Origin: Lachnospiraceae bacterium XBB2008
GTDB taxonomy: Bacteria > Bacillota > Clostridia > Lachnospirales > Lachnospiraceae
DNA length: 64,000 nucleotides
Direction: 5' to 3'
Assembly (NCBI GenBank): GCA_900102235.1
Contig: FMVL01000009.1
Location: forward strand, 1-64,000
Under the pieces are notes generated by a model, which made no database searches, was not told the origin of the DNA, and saw nothing but the letters and a program-made list of their open reading frames with translations. The position numbers and the translations under genes are program-made. This document shows, in pieces, positions 8,230 to 17,682 of the stretch (positions within the stretch are counted from its first letter, which is position 1; each line of letters begins with the position of its first letter).

Positions 8230-8937
8230 ATGGAAGTTAGCTCGATAGACTATAACGAACAGGAACTGCCTCTCGATGCGCAGCTGAAGATACTCGAGGA
8301 TAGATATTCACGTTTGCTCGATATACTCGGTGCTGTGGTCGAGAGCCGCAGTCTCGGCGGCGGATCCCATATAGACAGGATCAAGAATTTCACACGCGTA
8401 CTCACTGAGGAAGTGATGAATTCTTATCCGGAGTACTTCATCAATCCGTATGTGGTGGAGGTGATAGTTTCTGCCAGTGCGCTTCATGACATCGGCAAGA
8501 TAACGATTCCGGATGCGATCCTGTTCAAACCGGGAAGGCTTACCCGTGAAGAGTTTGATTATATGAAGACTCATACCACGAGGGGATGCGAGATACTCGA
8601 CAGCATCGTAGGAGCCTGGACGGATGATTTCCGCAAAACGGCACACCAGATATGCCGCCATCATCACGAGAAATACGATGGAAAGGGATATCCCGACGGA
8701 TTGCGCGGCGATGAGATACCGATAGCCGCTCAGATCGTTTCGGTTGCCGATGTGTATGATGCTCTTGTATGTGAGCGGGTATACAAAGATGCATTCACCA
8801 AGGAACAGGCATTTAACATGATCGTATCCGGTGAGTGCGGTATGTTCAATCCCAAGCTGATGGATGCTTTCCGCAAGTGTTCGGGAAGATTCGAGGAACT
8901 TGTGGATGAATACAGGACCAAAACAGGGGAGATTTAA
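8230..8937 (+). CDS. HD-GYP domain protein, putative cyclic-di-GMP phosphodiesterase
   Basis: 235 residues consisting almost only of an HD-GYP domain. The metal-binding HD is in LHDIGKITIPDAIL, the HHEKYDGKGYPDGLRGDEIP segment carries the GYP signature, and SVADVYDAL closes the metal site. HD-GYP enzymes hydrolyse the second messenger cyclic-di-GMP, and some act on cGAMP. No receiver or sensor domain is fused; the first 35 residues look like a short helical lead-in. It starts 16 bases after pnp with an AGAGGG ribosome binding site, and its stop codon touches the start of the next gene. This suggests a pnp-linked transcript and translational coupling downstream. Confidence 0.88.
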   Translation: MEVSSIDYNEQELPLDAQLKILEDRYSRLLDILGAVVESRSLGGGSHIDRIKNFTRVLTEEVMNSYPEYFINPYVVEVIVSASALHDIGKITIPDAILFKPGRLTREEFDYMKTHTTRGCEILDSIVGAWTDDFRKTAHQICRHHHEKYDGKGYPDGLRGDEIPIAAQIVSVADVYDALVCERVYKDAFTKEQAFNMIVSGECGMFNPKLMDAFRKCSGRFEELVDEYRTKTGEI

Positions 8938-9891
8938 TTGAAGATAGCGATCGCCGTCGTTATTATACTGATCATTATTCTTTTGGCAGCATCCTCGTTT
9001 TTCTTTAACATGGTCTTAAAGGCCACCAAAACAAGAAAAGAGGATGTGCTTACTCCGCTTTTGTGTCCGAATGAGCGCGTGGAAGGCGATGAACTTCAGA
9101 ATCGCTTCGTCGATAACCGGACTCGCCTGCGTGCTGAGGGAGCCGAATTTGACAAGACCATGTCTCCGGTCGAGATAGTCAATAAGTCAGGGCTCAAACT
9201 TTACGGCCGGTACAGATTACGCCCCGAAAAAACAAACAAGTGGATCATCTCTGTCCACGGATATCGTGACGATCACAGGTTCATGCTTCCTTATGTGATG
9301 AGATTCTACGAAGCCGGTTTCAATGTTTTTACGCAGGACAACCGGGCACACGGAATGAGTGACGGGGATTACATCTCCATGGGATGGCTGGATAAAGATG
9401 ATGTCTATGAGTGGATAAACTGCATCACCCGCATGGATCTCGACGCACAGGTCGTGGTTCACGGAGTATCGATGGGCGGCGCGACCACCATGATGCTTTC
9501 GGGTTTAAACCATCCTGCAGTCATCGGATACATTGAGGATTGCGGTTACACCACCACATGGGATATGTTCAAGGTCGTTATGAACAGGGATTATCATCTC
9601 CCTACTTTCCCGATCATGAACGTGACCAATCTTATGAGCCGGATCAGGCTGGGGTACGATTTTAAGAAATCATCGGCACTTTCCCAGATAACCAAATGTA
9701 ACAAACCCATGTTGTTCATTCATGGTGAAAAAGATAGTTACATTCCGCCGGAAATGTGCCATACTTTATATAGTGCTTTTCCGGGAGAAAAAGACATGTA
9801 CATAGCTCCTGATGCAGGACATGCCGAGTCCATGGATTATGATCCCGATACATATTTTGGCAGGGTGCTCGAGTTTATAGGCAGGTTGTAA
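8938..9891 (+). CDS. Membrane-anchored alpha/beta hydrolase
   Basis: 317 residues beginning with TTG directly after the TAA of the HD-GYP gene; AGGGGAG lies 6 bases upstream of that TTG. One N-terminal hydrophobic helix (about residues 2-25, rich in isoleucine) should anchor it. The hydrolase fold shows HGYRDDH, the nucleophile elbow HGVSMGG (Ser178), a late acid in HGEKDSYIP and a histidine in DAGHAESM, giving a complete catalytic triad. It resembles the family of extracytoplasmic serine hydrolases annotated as BAAT/acyl-CoA thioesterase-like or cephalosporin-deacetylase-like. The substrate is unknown. Confidence 0.85.
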   Translation: MKIAIAVVIILIIILLAASSFFFNMVLKATKTRKEDVLTPLLCPNERVEGDELQNRFVDNRTRLRAEGAEFDKTMSPVEIVNKSGLKLYGRYRLRPEKTNKWIISVHGYRDDHRFMLPYVMRFYEAGFNVFTQDNRAHGMSDGDYISMGWLDKDDVYEWINCITRMDLDAQVVVHGVSMGGATTMMLSGLNHPAVIGYIEDCGYTTTWDMFKVVMNRDYHLPTFPIMNVTNLMSRIRLGYDFKKSSALSQITKCNKPMLFIHGEKDSYIPPEMCHTLYSAFPGEKDMYIAPDAGHAESMDYDPDTYFGRVLEFIGRL

Positions 9892-9931
9892 ACCTGTACA
9901 GATATTTAAATAAGCCGGAAGGGAGAAAGAA

Positions 9932-10618
9932 ATGGGTATTATCGACAGATTCAAAGAAATCATGGCTGCAAACTTCAATGCGCTGCTTGATAAGGCTGAA
10001 GATCCCGAAAAGATGATCGATCAGTACATGCGCAATCTTGAAGAAGACCTGGCAAAGGTTAAGTCAGAGACTGCTTCGGTCATGGCCGATGAGAAGAACG
10101 CTCAGCGTAAGGTTGAGGCATGCAGGGCCGACATTGACAAGATGGCCGAGTATGCACGCAGAGCCGTTACGGCAGGTAACGACGAAGAGGCTAAGCAGTT
10201 CCTTAAGAAAAAGGCAGATCTTACCGATCAGCTGGCCGTACTTGAGAAAGATTATCAGCTCGCTTGTGACTGCTCTGCCAAGATGCGTCAGATGCATGAT
10301 AAGCTCGAGAGCGATATCTCATCTCTTAAGACCAGACGTGATACCCTTAAGGCAAAAATAAAAGTAGCAGAGACTCAGCAGAAGCTCAACCAGATCGGTT
10401 CCGGACTTGCAAGTGCCGGCAACAATATGGCTGCTTTCGACCGCATGGAAGAGAGAGTCAACCATATGCTGGATGAGGCTGATGCAATGGCACAGCTCAA
10501 TTCTACCGAAGATACTTCGAATGTTGAGGAACTCACCAAGAAGTATGACGCCGATTCCAAGTCGGCTGCAGTCGATGATGAGCTTGCTGCTCTCAAGGCT
10601 GAGATGGGACTTTTATAA
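9932..10618 (+). CDS. pspA: PspA/IM30 family membrane-stress protein
   Basis: 228 residues, mostly long amphipathic coiled-coil helices, as in PspA/Vipp1. The N-terminus GIIDRFKEIMAANFNALLDKAEDPEKMIDQYMR matches the family start, and the helices continue with charged heptads up to about residue 190. An acidic tail ends in AALKAEMGLL. These proteins assemble on the inner face of the cytoplasmic membrane (ESCRT-III-like) and protect it under stress. It has its own ribosome binding site (GGAAGGGAG). No PspF-like regulator or LiaRS-type system is adjacent. Confidence 0.92.
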   Translation: MGIIDRFKEIMAANFNALLDKAEDPEKMIDQYMRNLEEDLAKVKSETASVMADEKNAQRKVEACRADIDKMAEYARRAVTAGNDEEAKQFLKKKADLTDQLAVLEKDYQLACDCSAKMRQMHDKLESDISSLKTRRDTLKAKIKVAETQQKLNQIGSGLASAGNNMAAFDRMEERVNHMLDEADAMAQLNSTEDTSNVEELTKKYDADSKSAAVDDELAALKAEMGLL

Positions 10619-10645
10619 TTATTCATACAGAGAGCTTTGGACGTC

Positions 10646-12895
10646 ATGGATTTAAGTAAATTGCTTAACCCCATGCAACTGCAGGCTGTATATCAGACAG
10701 AAGGGCCCGTGCTGATACTGGCGGGGGCCGGAAGCGGCAAGACCAGAGTTTTAACTTACCGTGTGGCTTATCTTATTGAGCAGGGTGTGAGTCCGTGGAA
10801 TATCATGGCGATCACTTTTACCAATAAAGCCGCAGGTGAGATGAGGGACAGAGTGGAAGACATAGTCGGATCCGGATCGGAAAGCGTCTGGATCGCTACC
10901 TTCCACTCTTCGTGTGCCCGGATACTTCGCAGATATATAGACCGGCTGGGGTACGATACCAATTTTGCCATATATGATACCGATGATACCAAGAGTATCA
11001 TCAAGGAAGTGGCGAAAAAACTGAATATAGATACCAAGAGGATCAAGGAACGCACCATCATGAGCGAGATCTCGTCCGCCAAGAACGAGATGATAAGTCC
11101 TGAGGAGTATGAAAGGATCTACGGCGGCGACTTTGTTCTCGGAAAGGTATCGGAGTGCTATGCGGAGTATGAGAAGGCGCTTAAGAAAAACAATGCGCTC
11201 GATTTTGACGATCTGCTCCTTAAGTGCGTGGAACTCTTCAAAAAGGATCCCGATGTCTTAAGAGGATATCAGGATCGTTTCCGTTACATATGCGTGGACG
11301 AGTATCAGGATACGAACAATGTGCAGTTCGAGTTCATACGTCTGCTCGCCGATGCGCATCATAACATCTGTGTGGTCGGGGACGACGATCAGTCGATCTA
11401 CAAGTTCAGGGGTGCCAATATACGTAATATCCTAGATTTTGAGGAAGTGTATCCCGAGGCGAAGACCATCAAACTGGAGCAGAACTACCGTTCAACATCC
11501 AATATCCTGAATGCTGCCAATGCCGTGATCGCGCATAATTCGAACCGGAAATCAAAGACTCTCTGGACCGATAAGGGCGATGGCGATACACTTCATTTCG
11601 AACTCGTGGATTCGGCATGGGACGAGGCAGATTACATCGCTGACGATATCGAACGAAAACTCAGAAAAGGCGCGGATTATCGTGATATAGCGATCCTGTA
11701 CCGGACTAATGCCCAGTCAAGGATCCTGGAAGAAAGCCTGATCATGGCCGGACTGCCCTATAATGTTGTGGGCGGGACCAACTTTTATTCACGGCGTGAG
11801 ATCAAGGATATACTCGCTTACCTTAAGACGATCGACAACGGCAGGGATGATCTTGCCTGCAAACGCATCATCAATATTCCCAAACGCGGGATAGGTGCGA
11901 CCTCGGTGGTCAAGATCCAGGAATATGCCGATGCTCACGGGATCAGCTTCTATGAGGCTGCCTGCGAAGCTCAGTCCATACCGACTCTCGGAAAAAGCGC
12001 ATCCAAACTCACTCCTTTTGTAAATACGATCAGAGTATTAAAGGCCAAGAACGGTGAACTGTGTCTGACGGATCTTTTTGATGATCTGATGGAGACTATC
12101 GATTACGAAGCCTACCTTGAGGGATTAAACGAGGAGGATACTGACGACCGTATAGCCAATATCGATGAACTTCGGAACAAACTCGTGATATATGAGGAGA
12201 CCGCGGAGGAACCTACATTGTCCGGATTCCTCGAGGAGGTTGCACTTGTGGCCGATATCGACGGAGTGGATGATGACGATAATAAGATCCTGCTCATGAC
12301 GCTCCATTCGGCTAAAGGACTCGAGTTTCCTCACGTGTATATAGCCGGGATGGAGGACGGAGTCTTCCCCGGGACAATGTCCATAATCGCCGATGACAGA
12401 TCCGAGATAGAGGAGGAACGCCGCCTGGCCTACGTGGGTATCACCCGTGCAAAAGAAAATCTTACTCTGACCGCAGCTAGATCTCGCATGATACGCGGTG
12501 AGACCGAGCACTATCCGATAAGCCGTTTCGTTCGTGAGATACCGGATTCACTGCTTAAGAACAGGGTGCCCGACAGGGTAAGAGGCATAGAGGATGCTCC
12601 GGTCATAAAGAGTGTTCCGAAGCGCCCCGTGGCCAAAAAAGGGACTGCTCAGGTTGCCAAACCCTATATCCTTCAGGCGACGCAGAATATTGCATCTGCA
12701 CTGAAAAATACCGGGAATATGACAAATGACACATTAGGATACACCGTCGGAGACAGGGTGCTTCACTTCAAATACGGAGAGGGTGAAGTGACCGCCATCG
12801 AACCCGGATCGAAGGACTATAAGGTCACCGTCAATTTTGACAATGCGGGTCAGAAGGTCATGTACGCAGGGTTTGCTAAGCTAAAGAAGATATGA
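10646..12895 (+). CDS. pcrA: ATP-dependent DNA helicase PcrA/UvrD
   Basis: A superfamily 1A helicase of about 749 residues that unwinds DNA 3' to 5' in excision repair and replication restart. All motifs are readable: LNPMQLQAV (Q motif), GAGSGKTRVL (Walker A), ITFTNKAAGEM, VDEYQDTN (Walker B), GDDDQSIYKFRGA, EQNYRST, TLHSAKGLEFPHVYIAGMEDG and RRLAYVGITRAKENL. The C-terminal YTVGDRVLHFKYGEGEV is the Tudor-like tail that distinguishes PcrA and mediates RNA polymerase contact. ATG 10646 is chosen; an in-frame TTG at 10637 is an alternative, because the AGAGAG ribosome binding site lies between the two ideal spacings. Confidence 0.95.
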   Translation: MDLSKLLNPMQLQAVYQTEGPVLILAGAGSGKTRVLTYRVAYLIEQGVSPWNIMAITFTNKAAGEMRDRVEDIVGSGSESVWIATFHSSCARILRRYIDRLGYDTNFAIYDTDDTKSIIKEVAKKLNIDTKRIKERTIMSEISSAKNEMISPEEYERIYGGDFVLGKVSECYAEYEKALKKNNALDFDDLLLKCVELFKKDPDVLRGYQDRFRYICVDEYQDTNNVQFEFIRLLADAHHNICVVGDDDQSIYKFRGANIRNILDFEEVYPEAKTIKLEQNYRSTSNILNAANAVIAHNSNRKSKTLWTDKGDGDTLHFELVDSAWDEADYIADDIERKLRKGADYRDIAILYRTNAQSRILEESLIMAGLPYNVVGGTNFYSRREIKDILAYLKTIDNGRDDLACKRIINIPKRGIGATSVVKIQEYADAHGISFYEAACEAQSIPTLGKSASKLTPFVNTIRVLKAKNGELCLTDLFDDLMETIDYEAYLEGLNEEDTDDRIANIDELRNKLVIYEETAEEPTLSGFLEEVALVADIDGVDDDDNKILLMTLHSAKGLEFPHVYIAGMEDGVFPGTMSIIADDRSEIEEERRLAYVGITRAKENLTLTAARSRMIRGETEHYPISRFVREIPDSLLKNRVPDRVRGIEDAPVIKSVPKRPVAKKGTAQVAKPYILQATQNIASALKNTGNMTNDTLGYTVGDRVLHFKYGEGEVTAIEPGSKDYKVTVNFDNAGQKVMYAGFAKLKKI

Positions 12896-12926
12896 TATAG
12901 TTTGAGTGATAAGGAGGGTTATCATT

Positions 12927-13232
12927 ATGACTAAAACAGAGATTCTTGACAAGATCGAAGATTTGTATGCAAGCAGCAAACTTCCCGATATAGATGCTAT
13001 CGGTGCTCTTAATAAGCTTCTGAAAAAAGAGAAGGAAGAGGAAGAAGAAGCAGCCAAGAGCACAGCCGTTGTCTGGGTGTTTGCTATAGTCGGAGTGATC
13101 GTTGTCGTTGCCTGCATAGCATATTTTGTTTACAGGTATTTCGAGCCCGACTATCTCGAGGACTTTGAAGACGACTTTGATGATGATTTCGATGAATTCG
13201 ATGAGGAGTTCTTCGAGAAGGACGAAGACTGA
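12927..13232 (+). CDS. Small single-pass membrane protein with acidic tail
   Basis: 101 residues from ATG 12927, which has a strong AAGGAGG site. The protein has three parts: a charged helical N-terminus (about 1-45, ending in a lysine/glutamate-rich stretch), one clear membrane helix (about 50-75, VVWVFAIVGVIVVVACIAYF), and a C-terminal tail of almost only Asp, Glu and Phe. I do not recognise a family. The acidic tail could bind cations or a basic partner at the membrane, but that is speculation. It converges with the permease-kinase gene, with only 2 bases between the two stop codons. Confidence 0.75.
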   Translation: MTKTEILDKIEDLYASSKLPDIDAIGALNKLLKKEKEEEEEAAKSTAVVWVFAIVGVIVVVACIAYFVYRYFEPDYLEDFEDDFDDDFDEFDEEFFEKDED

Positions 13233-13234
13233 TA

Positions 13235-16099
13235 TCACAGGACTTCGTTTATTGCATCCAACATCCTGTTCACTTCGATGGGTTTAGCCACGTGACCATT
13301 CATTCCGGCATCCTTTATTTTCCGGATGTCCTCGGCAAAAGCATTAGCGGTCATGGCTATCATGGGTATCGTTGAGAGATCCGGATCATCAAGTGAGCGA
13401 ATAGCTGCGGCAGCTTCATAACCGTTCATTACAGGCATCTGTATATCCATGAGGACAACGTCATAAGTCCCGGGTACGGATGCCTTGATCTTTTCTACGG
13501 CGATCTGTCCGTTCTCGGCAGTATCTACGCTGAATCCGTACTGTTCAAGTATCATGGTCTCTATCTCAATGTTGATCTCCTGATCTTCCACCAGAAGGAC
13601 TTTGCGTCCGGTATAATCAATTTCCTTTTCAGAGGTCTCGATTCTGTGGGCAGCATTATATGTGTCCTCATCGGTCAGTTCGAAATCGGTACGGACGGTA
13701 AACTCCGTGCCTTTTCCTTTTTCGGAATCGACACCGATCGTTCCGCCCATGAGGTCGACAAGACTCTTGGTTATGGCCATGCCAAGCCCCGTTCCCTGGA
13801 TCCTGGCTGCGGTATTTTCGCGGGTATAGGCTTCAAATATCGTTTCCGTGAATTCTTTGCTCATGCCCTCGCCGGAATCCGTTACCTTCAGTTCATAATG
13901 ACCTGCGCTTTCATCCGTGCCGGACTGACGTAATGATACTCTGACGGACCCTTTTTCGGGGGTGAACTTAAGAGCATTGCTGACAAGGTTCAGGAGGATA
14001 CGCATATATCTGTCGGAGTCGCATATCACATAACGGTCCCTGATGCCGGAGGTATCTACCGAAAAGTCGATATGCTTGTCACTCATCTGATTGCTGAATA
14101 TGGTCTCAAACTCCTTCATGACCTGGATAAGATCGGTGGTCGTGGGTTCAAGTTCCATATGTCCGCCTTCAATCCGGCCCATGTCCAGAACGTCGCTTAT
14201 GATAGATAGCAGATGCTTGCTTGAGTAGTCTATCTTTTCGAGATTGTCATATGCCTCTCCGGGCAGGCCGGTCATGGATCTGGTGATATGAGTATATCCG
14301 ATAATGGCATTCAGCGGTGTTCTCAGATCATGGCTCATATTCGAGAGGAATGTACTCTTGGCGTTTGAGTTGGCCTCTGCTTCGATGCGTTTGTTTTCCG
14401 TCTCGCGGTGTCGGCGTATCATGGCTGAATATATGCGGAGCATGACAATGAGTGTGATCGTGATGATACCCATCTGGATCAGACTGGTGTAAAGCATCTG
14501 CAGGTTGGCACGCTGAAGACGCTGCTGGATATAGAGCATGTCCGACGGATTATGGCGGTCATTCAGGTCTGATATCACGGACGCGCTGATCGAATTGATC
14601 GTTTCCCTGAACCACAGAATGGTCACGAAGAATACGAGGAACAGAAGTACCGTCCATACTACGGTGGAGTTACCGAACCGGCTTCGGTCATCCTTGATCA
14701 TTATCATATAGAAAGCGACGAATCCGGCTATGCTCCACAGTATCAGTATCAGGTATGAAGCGGAGGACAGGGATTCTGCTGACCAGAGGTTGGGGATCAG
14801 GAAGTAAAGTGTCAGGATCATGGATATTACGAAACCGATGATGCCGGTAAATCTTACACGGGGTGCATTTTCCCTGGTCGCTTTGGAATACGCTGCAAGT
14901 GAGGTATACATATAGGCGAGCGTCGCGCCTATGGTGTTGACATCCACTATCCAGCTTATCGCAGTACGGCCGAAGAAAGGTATCGGAATTGAGATGAGTG
15001 TGATGGCGATGATCGCAGCATACGGAGTCCGGCGGCTGTTTAAGTCAGACAGCTTATGCGGATAGACATTGTCCTTGGACATGGCATATATCAGTCTGGA
15101 TGCAGCTGTCATATTGCCGATCAGTCCTGTCATAATGGCGGCCGCTACGGATACGACCAGGATATTGAAACCGACATATCCCATATGTGATGAGATTGCG
15201 TGAAATACCGGGAGAGAATCGATTCCCGAATGATCTCCGAGGGTCGATATATAATCCGTCCAGTTATCACAACCGGACGGGACCGATGAGGCTGCGATGA
15301 GTGTGAGCACCGAATACGCCACTACACCGGTCAGGAGAGCTACACCGAATACGATCGGTGTTTTGCGGATCTTAAAACGGAATTCTCCGGCAGAGTGTGA
15401 GATGGACTCAAATCCCACATAAGCCCACGGTCCCAGTGCCACGATCCTGAGGATCTGTGTTCCGTGAGGAGCATCTGTTGAGTAAGCGGGAGCAAGTGAA
15501 GATAAGTTTATCCCGCAGGTGAAAAAGATCACTCCGCCGCATATGCATACTCCTCCGATAAGGAGTAAAGCCAGTATGATCTGGATCGCGGAACTGATCC
15601 TGCCTCCTACGGTACATATGAATCCGGCCAAAAGGATCATTGATACTGCCAGAAGGCATTCGGTCAGATACACATCAAATCCCGCGATCTGATAGTGAGG
15701 CCCTTTTTCCAGGACCCCGCTGAACAGTCTTTTGCATATGAGAGGGATAGCGGTCGCATTTGCCCAGATGATGGCCATATAGGCCAGAAGCAGGAACCAG
15801 GAACTTAAGAATCCCTGGTCATATCCGAATTCGTTTTTGACATAGGTGAAGGTTCCGCCGGCATCGGGATTCTGTTTCATCAGATAGCCGTAGTTCATAC
15901 CGATGAGCATCATGACGAGACCGCCTATGACCATGCCGAGCACGGTTCCCAGTGGACCCGCTATGGGAAGAAATGTTGTTCCCGGCATCACAAAAGCACC
16001 CCAGCCGACTGCGCATCCGAATGAGAGCGCCCATGCCCCGGCAGGGGTAAGATACCTGTTCAGGCTATTGTTTTGTGCGGGTTCATGCTCGTTCGACAT
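13235..16099 (-). CDS. Amino-acid permease fused to a hybrid histidine kinase
   Basis: 954 residues in one frame. Residues from about 12 to 470 are an APC-superfamily permease: LSFGCAVGWGAFVMPGTTFLPIAGPLG is the conserved first helix with its unwound GxG region, and WAYVGFESISHSAGEF matches helix 6. Further membrane segments follow to about 575. The cytoplasmic part is a kinase with SHDLRTPLNAIIGYTH (His590), an ATPase domain (DSGEGMS, GTGLGMAI) and a receiver (VVLMDIQMP, Asp885). The design is a transporter acting as sensor, comparable in principle to the SLC5-type sensor kinase CbrA. The substrate may be an amino acid or polyamine. ATG 16099 is chosen over GTG 16102; neither has a good ribosome binding site. 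No cognate regulator is adjacent. Confidence 0.92.
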   Translation of the reverse strand: MSNEHEPAQNNSLNRYLTPAGAWALSFGCAVGWGAFVMPGTTFLPIAGPLGTVLGMVIGGLVMMLIGMNYGYLMKQNPDAGGTFTYVKNEFGYDQGFLSSWFLLLAYMAIIWANATAIPLICKRLFSGVLEKGPHYQIAGFDVYLTECLLAVSMILLAGFICTVGGRISSAIQIILALLLIGGVCICGGVIFFTCGINLSSLAPAYSTDAPHGTQILRIVALGPWAYVGFESISHSAGEFRFKIRKTPIVFGVALLTGVVAYSVLTLIAASSVPSGCDNWTDYISTLGDHSGIDSLPVFHAISSHMGYVGFNILVVSVAAAIMTGLIGNMTAASRLIYAMSKDNVYPHKLSDLNSRRTPYAAIIAITLISIPIPFFGRTAISWIVDVNTIGATLAYMYTSLAAYSKATRENAPRVRFTGIIGFVISMILTLYFLIPNLWSAESLSSASYLILILWSIAGFVAFYMIMIKDDRSRFGNSTVVWTVLLFLVFFVTILWFRETINSISASVISDLNDRHNPSDMLYIQQRLQRANLQMLYTSLIQMGIITITLIVMLRIYSAMIRRHRETENKRIEAEANSNAKSTFLSNMSHDLRTPLNAIIGYTHITRSMTGLPGEAYDNLEKIDYSSKHLLSIISDVLDMGRIEGGHMELEPTTTDLIQVMKEFETIFSNQMSDKHIDFSVDTSGIRDRYVICDSDRYMRILLNLVSNALKFTPEKGSVRVSLRQSGTDESAGHYELKVTDSGEGMSKEFTETIFEAYTRENTAARIQGTGLGMAITKSLVDLMGGTIGVDSEKGKGTEFTVRTDFELTDEDTYNAAHRIETSEKEIDYTGRKVLLVEDQEINIEIETMILEQYGFSVDTAENGQIAVEKIKASVPGTYDVVLMDIQMPVMNGYEAAAAIRSLDDPDLSTIPMIAMTANAFAEDIRKIKDAGMNGHVAKPIEVNRMLDAINEVL

Positions 16100-16106
16100 C
16101 ACTTAA

Positions 16107-16139
16107 AGTATAGTACAAATGAACCGTATCGGATATACT
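16107..16139. promoter_or_regulatory. Divergent promoter elements very close to both start codons
   Basis: On the plus strand TATACT at 16134-16139 ends 7 bases before ATG 16147 of rlmD. On the minus strand TATACT at 16112-16107 ends 7 bases before ATG 16099 of the permease-kinase. Neither start has a clear ribosome binding site, and the predicted transcription starts fall at or next to the ATG. -35 boxes are weak on both strands. Confidence 0.4.
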
Positions 16140-16146
16140 TATATTT

Positions 16147-17679
16147 ATGAAAAAAGGAATGGAAAAGATCGGAAAAGTCCTGCGTACGGACTATCCGAAC
16201 AAAGGAATAGTAATGACGGATGAGGGCCCCGTGAAGGTGGCCTGTGCGCTCCCCGGACAGACCGTTCGGATCACGATCAAGAAGGTCAGGAACGGAAATG
16301 CGGAAGGAATACTGAGAGAAGTCGTTGAGAACGCGGATATCGAGATCGAACCCGCATGTCCTCATGCCGGAAGATGCGGCGGCTGCCTTTATCAGACATA
16401 TCCTTATGAAGAGGAGATAAGGATCAAAGAAGGACAGGTCAGACGTCTGACAGAACCGGTGCTCAAGTCTCAGGAGAGTCCGTATGTGTTTGAGGACATA
16501 CTGGGCAGTCCGGTCCATGATGGATATCGCAACAAGATGGAGTTTTCCTTCGGCGACTCGTATAAGGACGGACCGCTGGCTCTGGGGATGCATGTAAGAC
16601 GTAGCATGTATGATATCGAGACCGTAACGGGATGCTGCATAGCTGATCCGGATTACGGACAGATCATCGAATGTACGTTGGGAGTGTTCGGCAGCAGGCA
16701 TATACCTTATTATCACAGAAATACTCATATTGGATACCTGAGACATCTGCTTGTCAGACGTACCAGGACCGGAGAGATACTGATAGGTCTTGTGACCTCG
16801 GGACAGAAGGAAACAGTGTCGGGCAGTGGCGTGACCGATTTGGTCAACAATGAATTGGAAGATACCGAAGAAGCCCTTATGTCATTATATAAAGATGAAC
16901 TTCTGAAGCTTGAGAGCAATGGAGTGATAAGCGGTCATATCCGCGGTATTTTGCATATAATCAACGACTCGGTGTCCGATGCGGTCAAGGCCGATCGCAT
17001 AGATATACTGTATGGTGAAGACTATATCACCGAGAATCTCTGCGGATTGGATTTCAAGATCTCCACCTTCTCGTTCTTCCAGACTAATACTTACGGAGCG
17101 GAGGTACTCTACGGTAAGGTGAAGGAATATGTCGAATCGCTGGGTGACCTCGGAGATGGAGCAATCTATGATCTGTATTCCGGGACCGGTACGATCACGC
17201 AGATCATGGCCGGATGTACAACAGCGGAGTGCGTCGGTGTGGAGATAGTCGAGGAGGCTGTCGAAGCCGCCCGCGATAATGCACGACGTAACGGCTTGAA
17301 TAACTGCAGGTTCATCGCGGGAGACGTGCTTAAGGTCCTGGATGAACTCACGGACAAACCGTCACTCATCATACTGGATCCCCCCAGAGAGGGTATCCAT
17401 CCCAAGGCTATGCCCAAGATCCTGTCATACGGAGTTGAGCATATCATCTATGTTTCCTGTAAAACGACTTCACTGGTCAATGACCTTCAATCCTTCCTTG
17501 AGGCCGGTTACGAAGTCCGTAAACTCTGCCCTATCGATCAATTTCCACGCACGGGAAATATTGAGACGGTGGTTCAGTTGATTAACCAAAATGCGAAGGC
17601 GAAGCATCATGTGAATATTGGTGTAGACGCTGAGGATTATTACAGGATTAAGGATTCTGAGAAAAAGAAAGGAAGATAA
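16147..17679 (+). CDS. rlmD: 23S rRNA (uracil-C5)-methyltransferase, RlmD/RumA family
   Basis: 510 residues. An N-terminal TRAM-like domain is followed by the iron-sulfur cluster segment CPHAGRCGGCLYQ with a fourth cysteine in VTGCC. The methyltransferase domain shows DLYSGTGTI (SAM binding), LDPPREGIHP and the catalytic cysteine in YVSCKTTSL, then FPRTGNIETVVQL. It converts a uracil of 23S rRNA to 5-methyluracil. The C-terminal tail after ETVVQL (KHHVNIGVDAEDYYRIKDSEKK) is not part of the core fold. Closely related copies of this tail recur downstream between other genes. In streptococci the 3' end of the orthologous gene is a known insertion site of mobile elements, which fits the accessory region that begins here. 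Confidence 0.93.
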   Translation: MKKGMEKIGKVLRTDYPNKGIVMTDEGPVKVACALPGQTVRITIKKVRNGNAEGILREVVENADIEIEPACPHAGRCGGCLYQTYPYEEEIRIKEGQVRRLTEPVLKSQESPYVFEDILGSPVHDGYRNKMEFSFGDSYKDGPLALGMHVRRSMYDIETVTGCCIADPDYGQIIECTLGVFGSRHIPYYHRNTHIGYLRHLLVRRTRTGEILIGLVTSGQKETVSGSGVTDLVNNELEDTEEALMSLYKDELLKLESNGVISGHIRGILHIINDSVSDAVKADRIDILYGEDYITENLCGLDFKISTFSFFQTNTYGAEVLYGKVKEYVESLGDLGDGAIYDLYSGTGTITQIMAGCTTAECVGVEIVEEAVEAARDNARRNGLNNCRFIAGDVLKVLDELTDKPSLIILDPPREGIHPKAMPKILSYGVEHIIYVSCKTTSLVNDLQSFLEAGYEVRKLCPIDQFPRTGNIETVVQLINQNAKAKHHVNIGVDAEDYYRIKDSEKKKGR

Positions 17680-17682
17680 TGA

